A DNA stretch of 64,000 bases from Nitrospira sp. CR1.1. Lineage in GTDB: Bacteria > Nitrospirota > Nitrospiria > Nitrospirales > Nitrospiraceae. Below, piece by piece: positions 56,202 to 64,000 of this stretch (position 1 is the first letter of the stretch; every line of letters begins with the position of its first letter). The stretch is taken from the NCBI GenBank assembly GCA_014055465.1, contig WIAF01000010.1:1-64000 (forward strand), in the 5' to 3' direction. A program made the translations under genes and the position numbers. The notes under the pieces are model-generated. The model was not told the DNA's origin. It made no database searches and was given only the letters and a program-made list of their open reading frames with translations.

Positions 56202-56909
56202 ATGAGAAAAGCGATTTGGGAACAGAAAACGGTCGAACGCGACGGCGTAAAGCCGGTGTGGAACCAACCGCGTGGGAACTATGGAAGTAACTTTTGGCAG
56301 ATGTATAGCCGGAAATTGGATCGAGATGTTCACTTCTACAGCAGTCTTGAGCGCGACCATGGCGTGATCGTCGAAGCCGATCCCACGGTCGCATGGTTCT
56401 GCGAACAACCGCTACGCATCAACATTAAGTTGGACGGCCGGGATCGTGAATCAGTGATGGACATGCTGATCCAGTTCACGGACGGCCGGACGGAATATCG
56501 TGAAGTCAAATATGCGAGTGATGTGCAGCGAGTTGACGATGGCTCTCGAGTGGCTCGGCAATTGGCCGCTCAACGTGAATGGGCGTTTGTCACCGCGAAT
56601 GACTACAAGATCGTCACGGATGAGGAAATCAGACGGAATGCCGTGTTCCTTCGGAACTGGAAACAGATCTTGGCGTATCTCGCCACCTACGCGTCCTATG
56701 ATCTCGCGGAGATTGAAACTCAACTCCTCGCCGCGTTCGACATCGAGCCGTCCTGGTCCCTAAGAGATCTAGAACGTCATATCGCTCGTCCAGACCGTCA
56801 GACGGTAAAGGCCGCGATCTTTCGCCTCATCCATAGTGGTCTGTGCACGGCTCCGCTCGACGTGTACCCGTTGACCAACTCCTTAACCATACAGCGAGGG
56901 ACAAAATGA
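56202..56909 (+). CDS. tnsA: TnsA-like transposon endonuclease
   Basis: From ATG 56202 (GAAGG six bases upstream) the protein has 235 aa. The nuclease core shows Glu50 in FYSSLERDHG, Asp87 in SVMDMLIQF and Glu101-Val-Lys103 in EYREVKYASDV, the E-D-ExK arrangement of TnsA. A helical C-terminal domain follows. TnsA nicks the 5' ends of the element so that TnsAB moves it by cut-and-paste. The frame is open upstream to a TTG at 56091; ATG 56196 is also possible. It overlaps tnsB as ATGA. Confidence 0.88.
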   Translation: MRKAIWEQKTVERDGVKPVWNQPRGNYGSNFWQMYSRKLDRDVHFYSSLERDHGVIVEADPTVAWFCEQPLRINIKLDGRDRESVMDMLIQFTDGRTEYREVKYASDVQRVDDGSRVARQLAAQREWAFVTANDYKIVTDEEIRRNAVFLRNWKQILAYLATYASYDLAEIETQLLAAFDIEPSWSLRDLERHIARPDRQTVKAAIFRLIHSGLCTAPLDVYPLTNSLTIQRGTK

Positions 56910-58846
56910 CGGTATCGAAGTCTCGAATGGATCGCGACTCACTCCCGCCCGATGTGACAGACCTCTCTCACTGGCCGACCGTCGATCTCGCCCTTTTAGA
57001 CGAGAACGATGCAGACCGAGTCGCGAGGCGGATTCAGGCCGTCCGTGCCTATATCGAAGGACAACCCGTTGGAATCCTCTCGAAACAAGCGGCCGTGCCA
57101 CGGCAAGAAGTGTATCGGCTCGTCAAACGTTGCATGAAGTTCCACCCTGACGGCCGAATCTGGGGGTTTCGAGCCCTGCTGCCAGCATGTCGTATCACTC
57201 CCTACGTTCGAACAGCCACGATAGATGGCTCCAGACCTTCTCAGCGGGGAGGGGCAGCTGGGGCGCTCACGATGCTGTTCGACCGATACCCGACGATCCA
57301 AAAAGCGGTGGACTCCTTGTTCCTGAAGAAAGTGAAAGAGCATGTCGTCCAGGAGTCCCGCATGCCGGTCAAGGCGATTCATAAGCACTTCATTGAGAAG
57401 TGTAAGGAAGCTGGCCTGACCGCAAGACACTATCCACTCAACATGAACCATCGGGGGCGGCGTGCGCTGTCGAGCTATCTGAAGCGGCTCTTCAAATCGA
57501 ACCTGAAACAAGCAGTAAAGGCGCGCCATGGGGACGACGCCGCGCGTGCGCTGGCGTCGAGGGAAGCGGGTCCTGACAGCATCGTGACCAGGCCGTTCGA
57601 ACGGGTTGAGTTTGACGGCCATCGGATCGATGCGGTTTGTACGATTGACCTCCCGAATCCCTATGGAGGCATTCAACAGCTTGTCCTTGATCGACTGTGG
57701 CTACTCGCCATCATTGACGTGAAGACTCGCGCTATTTTGGGGTACACCTTGGTGCTAAATCCCGAATACAACGCAGAGGACGTCCTCCGTTGCATCAAGC
57801 ATGCGCTGACGCCCTGGAGACCGATGACCTTAACCATCACCGGATTGAAGTATACGAAGGGGAGTGGGCTCCCTTCAGGAGTCCATGCCGAATGCGCCTG
57901 GGCGTTGTGGGACGAATTATGGTTCGACAACGCCAAAGCCAATCTGGCCGATGCGGTCAGGTCGAATCTCAGTCGAGTAGTCGGATGTGCCATTAATGCT
58001 GGCCCTGTGAAAACCCCTCAGCGTCGACCGTTCATTGAACGGCTCTTTCAAACGTTGGAAGAGAACGGATTTCATCGGCTGCCGTCCACGACGGGCAACG
58101 GTCCAGATGATCCTCGTCGTGACGACCCAGAAGCCGCGGCGCTACGCTGGAATATCTCGTACCAACACCTTGTTGAACTGACCGACGTACTCATTGCTCG
58201 TTACAATGCCGAGCCGCACACGGGATTGGGCAATCGGTCACCGCTCGAGATGCTTGAGTACTTTATTGTGAATGAAGGATGCGAGTTCCGGGCAGTGCCT
58301 GAACAGAAGCGACAAGATCTCGCGCTGCTCCACATCCGCGTTGTGCGGTGTATTCGCGGAGATGTGACGCAGGGGAAGTGCCCCTACGTTGAATTTGAAG
58401 GCGTCCGCTATTACAACGATGTCCTCCGTCACAGTCCAGACCTCGTCGGCGAACACCTCTCGCTCCTCGTCGATCCGGACGATCTCCGCTGTGTCACCGC
58501 GTATCTCGAGGACGGCCGAGAATTTGGTGTGCTCACGGCCCATGGGCTTTGGGGCCGGACGCCACATACGCTCACCGTTCGAAAGGCCATTCATAAACTC
58601 CGAGCTCGAAAGCTGATCTTCTATACGGATAATGAGGACCCGATCCTCGTCTATATGGACTTCCTCAATCAGCAAGCGGCGACGAGTAAGCTGGCGAGGG
58701 GACAGTCGGCAAAACTCCTGGCAGGGCTTCAGGCAGTTCCCCCGACTCAGCCCACGTCGTCGATCGCCGATGTCACAGAGTCGAATCCCCCAGCGTCGTC
58801 CCGCACGGTCTATACCCCCGCCATGAGGAAGACCCGCCTCGATTAA
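56906..58846 (+). CDS. tnsB: TnsB-like DDE transposase
   Basis: The 646-aa transposase belongs to the Mu/Tn7 DDE family. Catalytic residues are Asp237 (VEFDGHRIDA), Asp341 (LWFDNAKAN) and Glu378 (RPFIERLFQTLEENGFH). The N-terminal part has helix-turn-helix regions (GILSKQAAVPRQEVYRLVK) that bind the repeats at the element ends, and the C-terminal tail is the expected TnsC contact. The ATG overlaps the tnsA stop. All motifs are intact. Confidence 0.92.
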   Translation: MTVSKSRMDRDSLPPDVTDLSHWPTVDLALLDENDADRVARRIQAVRAYIEGQPVGILSKQAAVPRQEVYRLVKRCMKFHPDGRIWGFRALLPACRITPYVRTATIDGSRPSQRGGAAGALTMLFDRYPTIQKAVDSLFLKKVKEHVVQESRMPVKAIHKHFIEKCKEAGLTARHYPLNMNHRGRRALSSYLKRLFKSNLKQAVKARHGDDAARALASREAGPDSIVTRPFERVEFDGHRIDAVCTIDLPNPYGGIQQLVLDRLWLLAIIDVKTRAILGYTLVLNPEYNAEDVLRCIKHALTPWRPMTLTITGLKYTKGSGLPSGVHAECAWALWDELWFDNAKANLADAVRSNLSRVVGCAINAGPVKTPQRRPFIERLFQTLEENGFHRLPSTTGNGPDDPRRDDPEAAALRWNISYQHLVELTDVLIARYNAEPHTGLGNRSPLEMLEYFIVNEGCEFRAVPEQKRQDLALLHIRVVRCIRGDVTQGKCPYVEFEGVRYYNDVLRHSPDLVGEHLSLLVDPDDLRCVTAYLEDGREFGVLTAHGLWGRTPHTLTVRKAIHKLRARKLIFYTDNEDPILVYMDFLNQQAATSKLARGQSAKLLAGLQAVPPTQPTSSIADVTESNPPASSRTVYTPAMRKTRLD

Positions 58847-58867
58847 CCTCAGTGAAAGGAGCAATAA

Positions 58868-59836
58868 ATGTCACATGTCCTACACCTAAGACCTTCTGTG
58901 CCTTCTGGAACCCACCCGATCGAAACAGGACGGTATACACTCTTCACGCCACCATTGGGCCGCTTCTGCGACGACCTCAAAAACTGGGTCAATAATCGAG
59001 CGGCAGGTGCCATCGTGACGGCGCCGCCCAGATTTGGAAAATCCAAAGGGATTCGATTTGCCGTCAACGAGTTGCGCGAGGAACTTGGCGCGACGCTCCC
59101 GATCCTAACGTTTTGCTGTCAGGACCATCAGTACCCAACCGAATCACGGTTTTTTGAAAGTCTACTCAGCGATTTCGGTCATAGTCTCAGCCTCCGTGGA
59201 ACCGCCAGCGCAAAGCGGGCACGGGTAATACAGTTTTTGGTACAGGAAGCCTGCGCCAATGACCATCGACGATTGGTGTTGATTGGAGACGAGGCGCAGA
59301 AACTCCGAGAACCCCACTATAAATGGTTGGTCGATATCTATAATGGGCTGGATCGCCACGATATCGCGACAACCGTTGTGCTTGTCGGGCAACCGGAATT
59401 AGTCCATCAACGAGACGCCTTTGAAACGGCCAAGAAAATGCAGATTGTCGGCCGGTTCATGGTACACCTTCACCGATTTGCCGGCCTGCGGAACCAGAAG
59501 GATTTTGCCTACTGCCTGAAGGGCTACGACGATGAGTCCGAGTACCCTGAGGCCAGCGGCTATTCGTTCACACGATATTTCTTTCCCTCAGGATTTGAGG
59601 CGGGATGGCGCTTGGCCGGGGAAGCAAAGGTTCTCTGGGAGGCATTCCAGCATGTGAGGGCTGAGGCCAAGCTACCTGGTAAAGCTGAAATCCCGATGCA
59701 GTACTTTTCACGAACTGTGGAATTCGCGCTCAAGGACTACAGGTCGATGGACGGTGGCCCACCGACCATTTCATTGAATCAGTGGAAAGAAGCCATCGAA
59801 CGTTCTGGATACCGTGATGCGGGGCGATACTTATGA
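58868..59836 (+). CDS. tnsC: TnsC/TniB-like AAA+ ATPase
   Basis: The 322-aa regulator has Walker A APPRFGKSK (residues 52-60, with Ala where Gly is usual at the first position), Walker B LVLIGDEAQ (136-144) and sensor residues near VVLVGQPELV. It assembles on DNA and passes the target choice of TniQ to TnsAB. It lies 21 bp after tnsB behind GTGAAAGGAGC and overlaps tniQ by 4 bp. Confidence 0.9.
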   Translation: MSHVLHLRPSVPSGTHPIETGRYTLFTPPLGRFCDDLKNWVNNRAAGAIVTAPPRFGKSKGIRFAVNELREELGATLPILTFCCQDHQYPTESRFFESLLSDFGHSLSLRGTASAKRARVIQFLVQEACANDHRRLVLIGDEAQKLREPHYKWLVDIYNGLDRHDIATTVVLVGQPELVHQRDAFETAKKMQIVGRFMVHLHRFAGLRNQKDFAYCLKGYDDESEYPEASGYSFTRYFFPSGFEAGWRLAGEAKVLWEAFQHVRAEAKLPGKAEIPMQYFSRTVEFALKDYRSMDGGPPTISLNQWKEAIERSGYRDAGRYL

Positions 59837-61227
59837 GCCAATTGAACGAAGGACATGATCAGATGGTGCCACACACACGATATACGTGGGATGCCAGCCA
59901 ATGCGTTCCGTTTGAGTCCACGTGGTCAATCTTTCAGAAGTTCATGGGGTTTAATGCCTGCGGGGCGCGAGATATTCAGCGCGAATTCGGGCTTGCGACG
60001 AAAAGACACCATCCTCAAAACTGGTCGGATCGGGATCGGAACTTACACGACTGGGGCGCGCTCAATCCGGAGCTCGTGCAGCGCGCACTGAACTTGACCG
60101 ACCTCCACATGAGGACGGCACGCACTGTTGACTATATTCGCCCGGATGAAGCGAAAGTGTTGGCCAGTCGATCCCTTCGCATCTGCCCGAAATGTATCAG
60201 GGGAGGCTTTCATACGCCTCTCCACCAGTTGGTATTCATTCCCCAATGCCCTGTGCACAAGCAACCGCTCCTGAGCATCTGTGTTGACTGCGGTAAGCCG
60301 ACGCCTCTGTACTCTTTGTTGAGGCAGTCATTTTGTAACCCTTATGGGTGTGCTGAATGCGGAGCGGTCTGGTGGCAACGGAGTCGTGTCGGACAGATGA
60401 CAACAGGGGAGCAAGAAGAGCGGTTTCGCGTCATGTCTGAGATCGGGGAGTGGCTCACGAAAAGAAGGGAGGACCGAACGATTGAGGCGCAAATCTCTAA
60501 ATTGGCTCGGTTTATACCAGACGAGCATGAAATTCAGGCCTACGTTCGACGGCTGCCGGAGAGATGGGCGGACGTTTTGGGAGTGAACGTGCCACACCAG
60601 ATTGCTGAATTGCGAGAGACAGATTTACATGTCATGGTGGAGTATACGGCGTGGAGCGTCGATGGATCGAGTTCGTCCGGATTGTTAGACAACAAGAAAT
60701 ATTTCGAGGTGTATCGCGCGATTCGCCGTGCACTCACAAGGCGAGTTCATAAAGCCCACCGCGAGTGCTTTGAAAAAATGGGGCGTGGGATTTGGTTTCC
60801 GGTCACAACCAGAGAAGTGCCCGTTCGGCAATTCTGCCAAGAGGCTTATGCGTTGCTTCTCTGGAGAATGTTTTGGGAAAACATCGATGTTCCACAAAAG
60901 TTCTTTTCGCGGCAGCTCGTACTCATTCATCGTGAGATAGACTTTGTATCGGACCGAATCCCGTCGGACCTCTCTCCAGAGGCTGCCATGCGAATATTCG
61001 GGCTGGAATGTCTGAGAACGTATCGGCGATGTCAGGAGCTTGGGAGCCTGATGCGGCAAAAAGAGCATATCGGTTTCCCGTTGTATCGCCTGAATAAGGA
61101 TCGCGCTGGCGAATGGGTTGTGAAGGTCCCTAAAATCGGAAACAGACAGAAACTCCATTGGTGGTGGCCGAGGCGATGGGAAAAGGCTCTTTCGATTCAA
61201 GACCACGAAGCAAAACGTGCTGCTTAG
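59833..61227 (+). CDS. tniQ: TniQ/TnsD-type target-selection protein
   Basis: The 464-aa protein has the TniQ zinc-finger array CPKC (118-121), CPVH (139-142), CVDC (150-153) and Cys168, CAEC (173-176). A C-terminal half with helix-turn-helix-like segments follows. TniQ proteins choose the insertion site, either a fixed DNA sequence (TnsD-like) or through a CRISPR complex. The long C-terminus and the absence of any Cas gene favour a DNA-binding, site-specific role here. It is the last gene of the transposition operon. Confidence 0.88.
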   Translation: MSQLNEGHDQMVPHTRYTWDASQCVPFESTWSIFQKFMGFNACGARDIQREFGLATKRHHPQNWSDRDRNLHDWGALNPELVQRALNLTDLHMRTARTVDYIRPDEAKVLASRSLRICPKCIRGGFHTPLHQLVFIPQCPVHKQPLLSICVDCGKPTPLYSLLRQSFCNPYGCAECGAVWWQRSRVGQMTTGEQEERFRVMSEIGEWLTKRREDRTIEAQISKLARFIPDEHEIQAYVRRLPERWADVLGVNVPHQIAELRETDLHVMVEYTAWSVDGSSSSGLLDNKKYFEVYRAIRRALTRRVHKAHRECFEKMGRGIWFPVTTREVPVRQFCQEAYALLLWRMFWENIDVPQKFFSRQLVLIHREIDFVSDRIPSDLSPEAAMRIFGLECLRTYRRCQELGSLMRQKEHIGFPLYRLNKDRAGEWVVKVPKIGNRQKLHWWWPRRWEKALSIQDHEAKRAA

Positions 61228-61240
61228 CATGACATGCTAA
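61224..61240. repeat. Perfect palindrome at the tniQ stop
   Basis: TTAGCATG, one base, CATGCTAA. The inverted repeat overlaps the tniQ stop codon and is followed by AAA. It could act as a terminator stem or a protein-binding site. Confidence 0.45.
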
Positions 61241-61671
61241 AAAGGAAGTTGTCGGTGAAGGATATTCCGTAAGAGAGGGCATCGGCCTCATCCAGTGATT
61301 CGCGCGCATCCGACCCGGTTTCAGGCTGCTCTGCATTTTTGCAAAGCTGTTTTTCGCCGTTCTCTCAAAAATCATCTAATTGACTGAGATCGGCACGTAA
61401 GCCTACACTCCGCACCCACAGTCATAAGTATCCGAGAGCAGTTGCTCCTAAAGAGTTTTTCTATTAGGAGGACGGGAAATGAGCATTTTTGTGCGGGTAG
61501 AGGACTGAAATGATTTTGCTTCCAAAGTGTAATAAGATTTAGTTGTTCGGAGTTTAAGGGCAGGGCCTCCGTGCCATGAACGAGGAAGTAAGTAGAGGCT
61601 GCCACGTAAGACCATGACGTCTTCCACTCTGCCCGCGGAGCGGGCCACGTGTTGAGGAGAAGCTGTCTGGC
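61241..61671 (+). other. Non-coding stretch downstream of tniQ with short repeats
   Basis: There is no gene. GCATTTTTG occurs twice (near 61332 and 61480) with related GTTTTTCGC and, inverted, CAAAAATC between them. CTCCTAA (61445-61451) pairs with TTAGGAG (61464-61470). Repeated short motifs downstream of the core genes could be TnsB-binding sites of a transposon end, but I could not find a matching end on the left. Confidence 0.35.
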
Positions 61672-61917
61672 CTAGGAACATCGGAGCGCGTCGATTCTGA
61701 TCAACGCGGTGCGTCTGAGCTGGGGGTGCAGGCACGAAGGAACCCGGGTGGACGTGGTCCACTGCGAGAAGAAGATGTCGAACCACGCCATCCGATGGGC
61801 AGGGTCAGCAATCGCCGCGATCTGGACATAGCATGCGCGGACGACGAGATCGGTAAAGCCGCATTCCACTCCTGTCCGGAGCAGAAGTGCGAGCGGGTGT
61901 GGTGACGGCGGAGCCAT
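61672..61917 (-). CDS. Hypothetical small protein
   Basis: A frame of about 81 codons from ATG 61917, or longer from 61986, overlapping the end of the 67-aa frame next to it. The middle reads ECGFTDLVVRACYVQIAAIA. No family is recognised. With the neighbour it may be one gene broken by a frameshift. Confidence 0.3.
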   Translation of the reverse strand: MAPPSPHPLALLLRTGVECGFTDLVVRACYVQIAAIADPAHRMAWFDIFFSQWTTSTRVPSCLHPQLRRTALIRIDALRCS

Positions 61918-61924
61918 TGAGAGA

Positions 61925-62128
61925 CTAGCTGGGAGGGTCAAGTCGAAGTGTGCCTTTAGCGAGTTGAGCAAAAAGGTGGGACTCACGGGCCAGTTGTTTC
62001 GGATCTCCCTGGTGAAGGTGCGCGAGACAGTCTTTCAGAAATTGCGAGGTGAAGGGATCTCGCAGTAAGGCGGTTTCAACCAGGTGAGGGTCTTCGAGCG
62101 CAATGCGACACAGGTGTTCGAGATGCAT
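61925..62128 (-). CDS. Hypothetical small protein
   Basis: A 67-aa frame, MHLEHLCRIALEDPHLVETA onward, helical with many Leu/His. An AT-richer region precedes it. The family is unknown. It overlaps the frame at 61672-61986, which may be its frameshifted continuation. Confidence 0.35.
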   Translation of the reverse strand: MHLEHLCRIALEDPHLVETALLRDPFTSQFLKDCLAHLHQGDPKQLARESHLFAQLAKGTLRLDPPS

Positions 62129-62244
62129 AGTCTCCGTAATCTACAATCCTGTCTCTGTATTACAGGACAACTATGCATCGATGCGGACACGATGACGCGA
62201 GGGCGTGTAGGAGTGTTGCACCCATCGACATGGGATGCGGGGGA

Positions 62245-62382
62245 TTAGCGCGTCGCTTGCGATGGCTGTGTCCGTTGGAAGTGCGTGAGGCGATCCTTCA
62301 GCAGGACGCCGAGAAAGAGGCTCCACCCGATGAAGTTGAAGCCAATCAGAACTGCGGTGTCGAGATCACAATGTAGATCCAT
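62245..62382 (-). CDS. 45-aa single-span membrane peptide
   Basis: A short frame with GGAAGG five bases before the ATG encodes MDLHCDLDTAVLIGFNFIGW followed by SLFLGVLLKDRL and a basic tail. One membrane helix (about residues 9-27) with a positive C-terminus is clear. The IS1341-type right end stops only 23 bp upstream, so the predicted TnpB guide overlaps its ribosome-binding site. Function is unknown. Confidence 0.45.
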   Translation of the reverse strand: MDLHCDLDTAVLIGFNFIGWSLFLGVLLKDRLTHFQRTQPSQATR

Positions 62383-62385
62383 TGC

Positions 62386-62456
62386 GTCCTTCCAAATACC
62401 ACGCGTTGACATCCTCCCCGGCCTGAAAGCCGGAGATTCCCTCGTGCTCTACCGAG
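62386..62456 (-). ncRNA. TnpB right end with omega-RNA 3' part and guide
   Basis: The minus strand reads a stem CCGGC/GCCGG (62429-62433 with 62418-62422) followed by GGGGAGGATGTCAA ending at 62406. This is the right-end consensus of IS200/IS605-type elements. The omega-RNA scaffold overlaps the 3' end of tnpB, and its guide should be the next about 20 bases, 62405 down to 62386. The 5' limit of the RNA inside tnpB is not defined. Confidence 0.6.
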
Positions 62457-63626
62457 TCACCGAGAGTGGTTCGCACTTCGACGCCGGGTGGCTCGTTGTG
62501 GCTGTCCACGTCGAGTTCTTCTCCCAGCTCCATGCGCGGACACGGTCTGCCCGACCGCCAGGATATTCTTCGCTGCATTGACGTCGCGATCATGGCCTGT
62601 GCCGCACGCGACACACGTCCATTCTCGAACTGACAGCGAAAGTGTTTCGATGCGCTGCCCACAAGCCGAACAGGTCTTACTGGACGGATAGAATCGATCG
62701 ATGTGGACGACCGTCTTTCCGTAGCGCTCGGCCTTGGACTCAATCAAGCGACCGGCTAGGCCGATCGCCGCATCACTCAATGCGCGGGCCAGACGGTGGT
62801 TTTTCGTCATGCCGCGGACATTGAGATCTTCCATGTAGATCATATCGAATCGCTTCACGAGATTCGTCGACAACTTGTGCAACGCATCCATGCGTGCGTT
62901 CCGAATTCTCTCATGCAGAATGGCGATCCGATGCCTTGCGCGAACGCGCCGGCGGCTGCCTTTCTGTTTTTTGGCCAGTCTACGCTGCAGCATGGAGAGA
63001 CGTTTCTGTTCCTGCTCAGCAAGTCTAATATTCTCGATCTTCTCGCCGGTGCTGAGCGTCGCGAGGTGGACTAGGCCGAAATCGAGGCCAACGGATGCGT
63101 TCGACTTCGGCCATTGAATCGGCTCGACGTCGACGACCATCGACACAAAGTATTTCCCGGTCGTCGTTTTGACGATCCTCACAGATGACGGCATCGGAAT
63201 GTCGTCGCGTGTCCATCTGATTTTCAATGTGCCAATCTTGGCGAACGATAAGATCCTATTCGCTCTATCGAGCGTAAAGGCGTTCTTCGTATAATTCGCC
63301 GACTGCCGCAGCGATTTTTTCTTAAACGCCGGATAGCTCGCACGTTTATCGAAGAAATTTGCGAAGGCCGTTTGGAGATCGCGCAACGACTGTTGCAATG
63401 GTACGCAGCTCACGTCTTGCAGCCAGATGGTCTGTGGCCGTTTCTTGAGCTGCGTCAAGCGCCTATCAGTCTCTGCATAGCCGATTTTCTGCTTATCTAT
63501 AGAAAAGCGCTCACTCTTTAAACGCAAGGCCCAATTCCAAACAAAGCGGACGCAGCCAAATGTCTGGGCTAGCTGAATCGCTTGATCGCCAGTTGGATAC
63601 GCACGAAATGTCAACCGATGCTTCAT
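62457..63626 (-). CDS. tnpB: IS1341-type TnpB RNA-guided nuclease
   Basis: The 389-aa protein has the RuvC residues Asp182 (VGLDFGLVHLAT), Glu266 (YMEDLNVRGM) and Asp348 (HDRDVNAAKNIL), plus the zinc-ribbon Cys319/322 (CSACG) and Cys338/341 (CVACG). The N-terminal WED-type start is MKHRLTFRAYPTGDQ. No tnpA is present, so the element is non-autonomous (IS1341 type). TnpB cuts DNA at sites next to its TAM under guidance of the omega-RNA. Confidence 0.93.
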   Translation of the reverse strand: MKHRLTFRAYPTGDQAIQLAQTFGCVRFVWNWALRLKSERFSIDKQKIGYAETDRRLTQLKKRPQTIWLQDVSCVPLQQSLRDLQTAFANFFDKRASYPAFKKKSLRQSANYTKNAFTLDRANRILSFAKIGTLKIRWTRDDIPMPSSVRIVKTTTGKYFVSMVVDVEPIQWPKSNASVGLDFGLVHLATLSTGEKIENIRLAEQEQKRLSMLQRRLAKKQKGSRRRVRARHRIAILHERIRNARMDALHKLSTNLVKRFDMIYMEDLNVRGMTKNHRLARALSDAAIGLAGRLIESKAERYGKTVVHIDRFYPSSKTCSACGQRIETLSLSVREWTCVACGTGHDRDVNAAKNILAVGQTVSAHGAGRRTRRGQPQRATRRRSANHSR

Positions 63627-64000
63627 GTCTTGCAGGCTAGCTTGACCAACACCTCAGGGAAGATGACCGATACGGCGTAATCTTTTTTCATAGCGCCTCG
63701 TGAGTCGAGGGAACGGCTTGGGTGCGAGACTTCAACTCCGTACGGCTCGCCCCTTTGAGAGCAATCAGGGTGCCGGGATTGGGAAGTTGGGCATTTGCTG
63801 TACAAGTCCAACAGAGGTAGTGCCCGTCCGGAAACCTGCAATGCGGCATGTCGTGAGTTGCCCGCGGCCTCGGCATATAGCTTTGACAGGGGAACCTGGG
63901 ATCCCGCTCACCGGGAACTCCGACAGGGTTCCCTCGGAACTCTGTTTTCCACCGTCGAAACGCAAAGAGACAGAGCCATCTCCAGAACATGGCTTGAAGC
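63627..64000 (+). other. Right edge, no supported gene
   Basis: A minus-strand frame (63688-63990) contains CRFPDGHYLCWTCTAN, a short Cys pattern that might belong to a zinc-binding peptide, but no start or family can be supported. The left end of the TnpB element should lie just above 63626 but is not recognised. Confidence 0.35.

Noticed and set aside
56202-61227. CRISPR-associated transposon
   Set aside because: TnsA/B/C/TniQ are present, but no Cas protein, CRISPR repeat array or guide-like repeat was seen anywhere in the window.

Overview
The window reads as accessory DNA from a moderately GC-rich bacterium, most likely a Nitrospira-type member of the Nitrospirota. That assignment is inference: it rests on the mix of multihaem-style c-type cytochromes, HME-RND metal pumps, AglD-like flippases and small RRM proteins, not on a marker gene. 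Two large blocks dominate: a copper/heavy-metal resistance island (about 1-43.6 kb) and a defence-type cargo region next to a Tn7-like transposition core (about 44.9-61.3 kb).

Metal island. The left edge holds the end of an outer-membrane CopB, then a YHS protein, three c-type cytochrome genes, a CPH-type P1B ATPase, a decayed four-helix copper-storage protein, a NarX/NarL-like two-component pair and a DsrE protein. An IS-rich stretch (9-12.5 kb: two different IS110 elements, one sitting inside an IS3 relic) leads to an orphan flgB and a solo restriction-endonuclease-like gene. Two complete HME-RND efflux operons follow: a CusCBA-type at 21.5-27.3 kb with the Cu/Ag-type TM4 signature, and a CzcCBA-type at 36.3-42.1 kb with the divalent-cation signature. 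Between and around them lies a module that occurs twice (flippase, about 97-aa protein, RRM protein, TPR lipoprotein, alpha/beta hydrolase), with a third TPR lipoprotein after copAB. Several members are damaged: the flippase of copy 1 is a remnant, the hydrolase of copy 2 is frameshifted, and the multicopper oxidase CopA has an in-frame TGA just before its last copper-ligand motif.

Defence/transposon region. After fragments of arsC and an antitoxin, an IS630 element splits a small gene at a TA. Then comes a divergent arrangement. On the minus strand is an XRE regulator overlapping an ImmA/IrrE peptidase. On the plus strand is a tight series: DUF2188 protein, metallo-beta-lactamase-fold hydrolase, a single-chain E2-E1-JAB protein, and a patatin-like phospholipase. 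This resembles type II CBASS (E1/E2 + JAB + patatin, controlled by a CapH/CapP-like pair) but has no CD-NTase and no recognisable ubiquitin-like protein. It is the strongest candidate here for an undescribed system. A second ImmA-like peptidase, a small protein and a sigma-like protein follow on the minus strand. They are divergent from a TnsA-TnsB-TnsC-TniQ operon with intact catalytic motifs. No Cas gene or CRISPR array is present, and I could not place the transposon ends.

The right end holds small unassigned ORFs, a 45-aa membrane peptide and an IS1341-type TnpB with its right-end hairpin, so its guide position can be predicted.
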